Positions 62,143-64,000 of a stretch of 64,000 nucleotides of DNA are shown in pieces. Under the pieces are notes generated by a model, which was not told the DNA's origin, made no database searches, and worked only from the letters and a program-made list of their open reading frames with translations. The DNA lies in the NCBI GenBank assembly GCA_013397845.1, contig VZTG01008989.1, forward strand, positions 1,202,573-1,266,572, in the 5' to 3' direction. Each line of letters starts with the position of its first letter. The first letter of the stretch is position 1. Made by a program: the position numbers and the translations under genes. The DNA comes from Melanocharis versteri (Eukaryota > Chordata > Aves > Passeriformes > Melanocharitidae).

Positions 62143-64000
62143 ACACCAGGAGCCCCAGCTCTGCCGTGGTGCCAGGAGGGGCTGCATTCCAGACACGAGG
62201 GCTGAGAAGACTCTGTCCTGTAGTTCCTTCCATCTTATATGTGAGGGGAAAAGAGCAGCACCTGATAAATGAACGCTGTCCGTGAAGCTGACCGCGATAG
62301 ATAGGGCGAAACGTGACAGCCACTAGGATATAGAAAGTCTGGATGCTTGGGAACGTTAAACGCTCTGAAGCAGTGAAATGTCTTGGTCTTTCACCTTCTG
62401 TGTTGGTATTCCTCAGTGTTTTCCTCACTGACCCTGGGGTTTTGGATCCTGGATGACAGCAGTCACTTGCCTGATCTCTCAGCCCCAACTTTGGAACTGA
62501 AGACTATCCTATCATCCTTACATTTTTCTCAGTTCCCTTCTGCCCAGCCTTGCCCCTTTCAAATTTTCTGAAAATCTTTTCTCAGATATATTGTCCCTTT
62601 GCAGTCCCTAGCTTGCAAAAGCAAACTTTTTAGTCTTTCATCCAGTCATTCCTGTAGCCTGGCCAGTCAGCTGTGCTCTGGCTGGTCTTTCTACCAGCTC
62701 CCCTTACTTCACATGCTTCTAAAATCCTCTTTTCTTCTGTTCCTAGCAAAAAAATCCTCTTCCCATTTTTGAATGCATCCTGTCAGGTATCTATACCATC
62801 TTTTCATAAGGTTAAGTTGTAAGTTTTTCAGAAAAAAGTCTCTTTATTTTTCATCCTATGCATCAATTATTGTTTTAATTAAGTGACTGAATAGTACAAT
62901 AATGTTATGTGCTCAGAGACTACATGACGTGTGGTAGAGCAGGGTAAGATATGATCCATTCTGATGTAATCCTAGGTGTTAGTAATAATGTACAATTTCA
63001 GCAAATGTTGCTATTTCAGGACATTCTGGCAGAACAGGCTGGTTTTACTCACCCCGGGGACAAGCACGTGAACAAATTACCACAAAGCCAGCAAAGGTGG
63101 GGATTTACATTGCCTCATCTGCTTTGTGGTGAGTGCCTGAGTGTTGGGTCTTATTCTGTGGCACACGTGGGGTAGTGCCCTGCGCTTGTGTCAAGCTGCA
63201 AGTCAGGTCTCTTACCTTGCCTTTCTTGTGGTTATGATAAAAGCATTTATCTGCAGTTTATCACAATTACCACAACGGAGCCTGAGCACTCTAATTCAAA
63301 CCCTCTCTTGTGGCAACTTGTTTCATGCCAGTCTGCTTTTAAATCCACTTTGGTGTCTTTGTTTGTTGCCAGAATGATGCAAATGTGCCAGCATGTAGAT
63401 AAAAATTGGACCAATCTTTTCTCCTCTCTGAGAATGTCATAGAGATAGGGAGTTTTGGTGTCTTTACAGACCTAGACAACTCTGCATTTTGAATCAAAAC
63501 AAAGCAGAATTTAACACTTTGCTTCAAGATTTGACAGCTTGATTTTCCCGCTGTCCAAAAACGTGAAGGAAAACTGATACCATAAGCTGCTGTAAGTCCA
63601 GCCCCCAGCAGGATTTGTAGTTCCCAAGTGAAAGTGCTATTTTTACCCAGGGCAGGACTGCGCATTTTGTGCAGTTTTTAGGCCTAGATTAAATGGTGAC
63701 ACTGCTTTCTACGAGTGCTGAGAAGATAGATTATGCTGAGTCTTAACAGAGTTCTATTTGAACAGTGAGAGTGGTCAATTAATGAGCTTTGAAGCCTTGA
63801 GATGCTACCAACAAGGTGAGATGAGGCATATACACGTGTTTTACCAGAAATGTGCAATGTTTGGGCATTTCTGGGGAAGGGTAGCAGCCAAGGGTCGTGT
63901 TGAAACTCCAAACAGCGATTCCCTTGCTGCCATCGGGGCACCTGTGGAATAATTACTGTCCTCCTCTTAAGCAGTGCCGGAGCTCCCTGGTACTGTGCCT

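Larger units (their letters stand above)
58506..64000. other. Non-coding flank downstream of FAM120B
   Basis: Holds two probable MIR-type remnants (59722-59822 and 61985-62142) and otherwise unique sequence. PSMB1, the next gene in mammals, is not seen. The longest open frame (62000-62488, minus) overlaps one SINE remnant and has no family resemblance. Confidence 0.5.

Noticed and set aside
62000..62488. 162-codon minus-strand open frame
   Set aside because: Moderately GC-rich DNA, overlaps the MIR-like remnant, and shows no recognisable domain or splice context.
50771..64000. Search for PSMB1, TBP or PDCD2 exons
   Set aside because: No proteasome beta, TBP or PDCD2 block seen on either strand.

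Overview
The window is vertebrate nuclear DNA, almost certainly from a bird. The evidence is seven CR1 LINE fragments, several ending in the avian 3' tail of ATTCTGTG-type repeats, a low overall repeat load, and one gene with short exons and kilobase-scale introns. There is no bacterial or viral gene organisation. One ambiguous base lies at 1916.

I can support one protein-coding gene, FAM120B (constitutive coactivator of PPAR-gamma), on the + strand from a promoter region at about 1-2000 to a stop codon at 49055-49057. Nine coding exons join with consistent phase: 2612-3631, 8016-8196, 14339-14434, 20370-20542, 24579-24671, 40455-40661, 44554-44662, 45930-46043 and 49005-49054. They give a 681-residue protein. 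The first coding exon carries the whole XPG/FEN1-like (PIN-fold) N-terminal domain. The later exons carry the FAM120-type C-terminal region and a basic, aromatic RG/WRRY-like tail.

Layout: 1-2585 holds GC/CpG-rich promoter sequence, an unplaced 5' UTR exon and a small CR1 scrap. 2586-49057 is the gene; its largest intron (24672-40454) holds a CR1 copy, a GC-rich island with a 44-bp duplication and a CR1 tail. 49058 to about 50750 is the probable 3' UTR and polyadenylation region, with a CR1 insert. About 50750-64000 is non-coding flank with two CR1 copies, two probable ancient MIR-type SINE remnants and several sequence-complex blocks that could be conserved non-coding elements.

In mammals FAM120B lies between DLL1 (divergent, upstream) and PSMB1/TBP/PDCD2 (downstream). 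None of those coding sequences was found here, so the window probably starts just after DLL1 and ends before PSMB1. I found no obviously new multi-gene system. The most interesting points are the retained FEN1-like acidic residues, an LxxLL motif, two possible intronic polyadenylation isoforms, a TG repeat in place of a polypyrimidine tract at one splice acceptor, an unexplained 176-codon antisense ORF inside an intron, and the MIR-like remnants.
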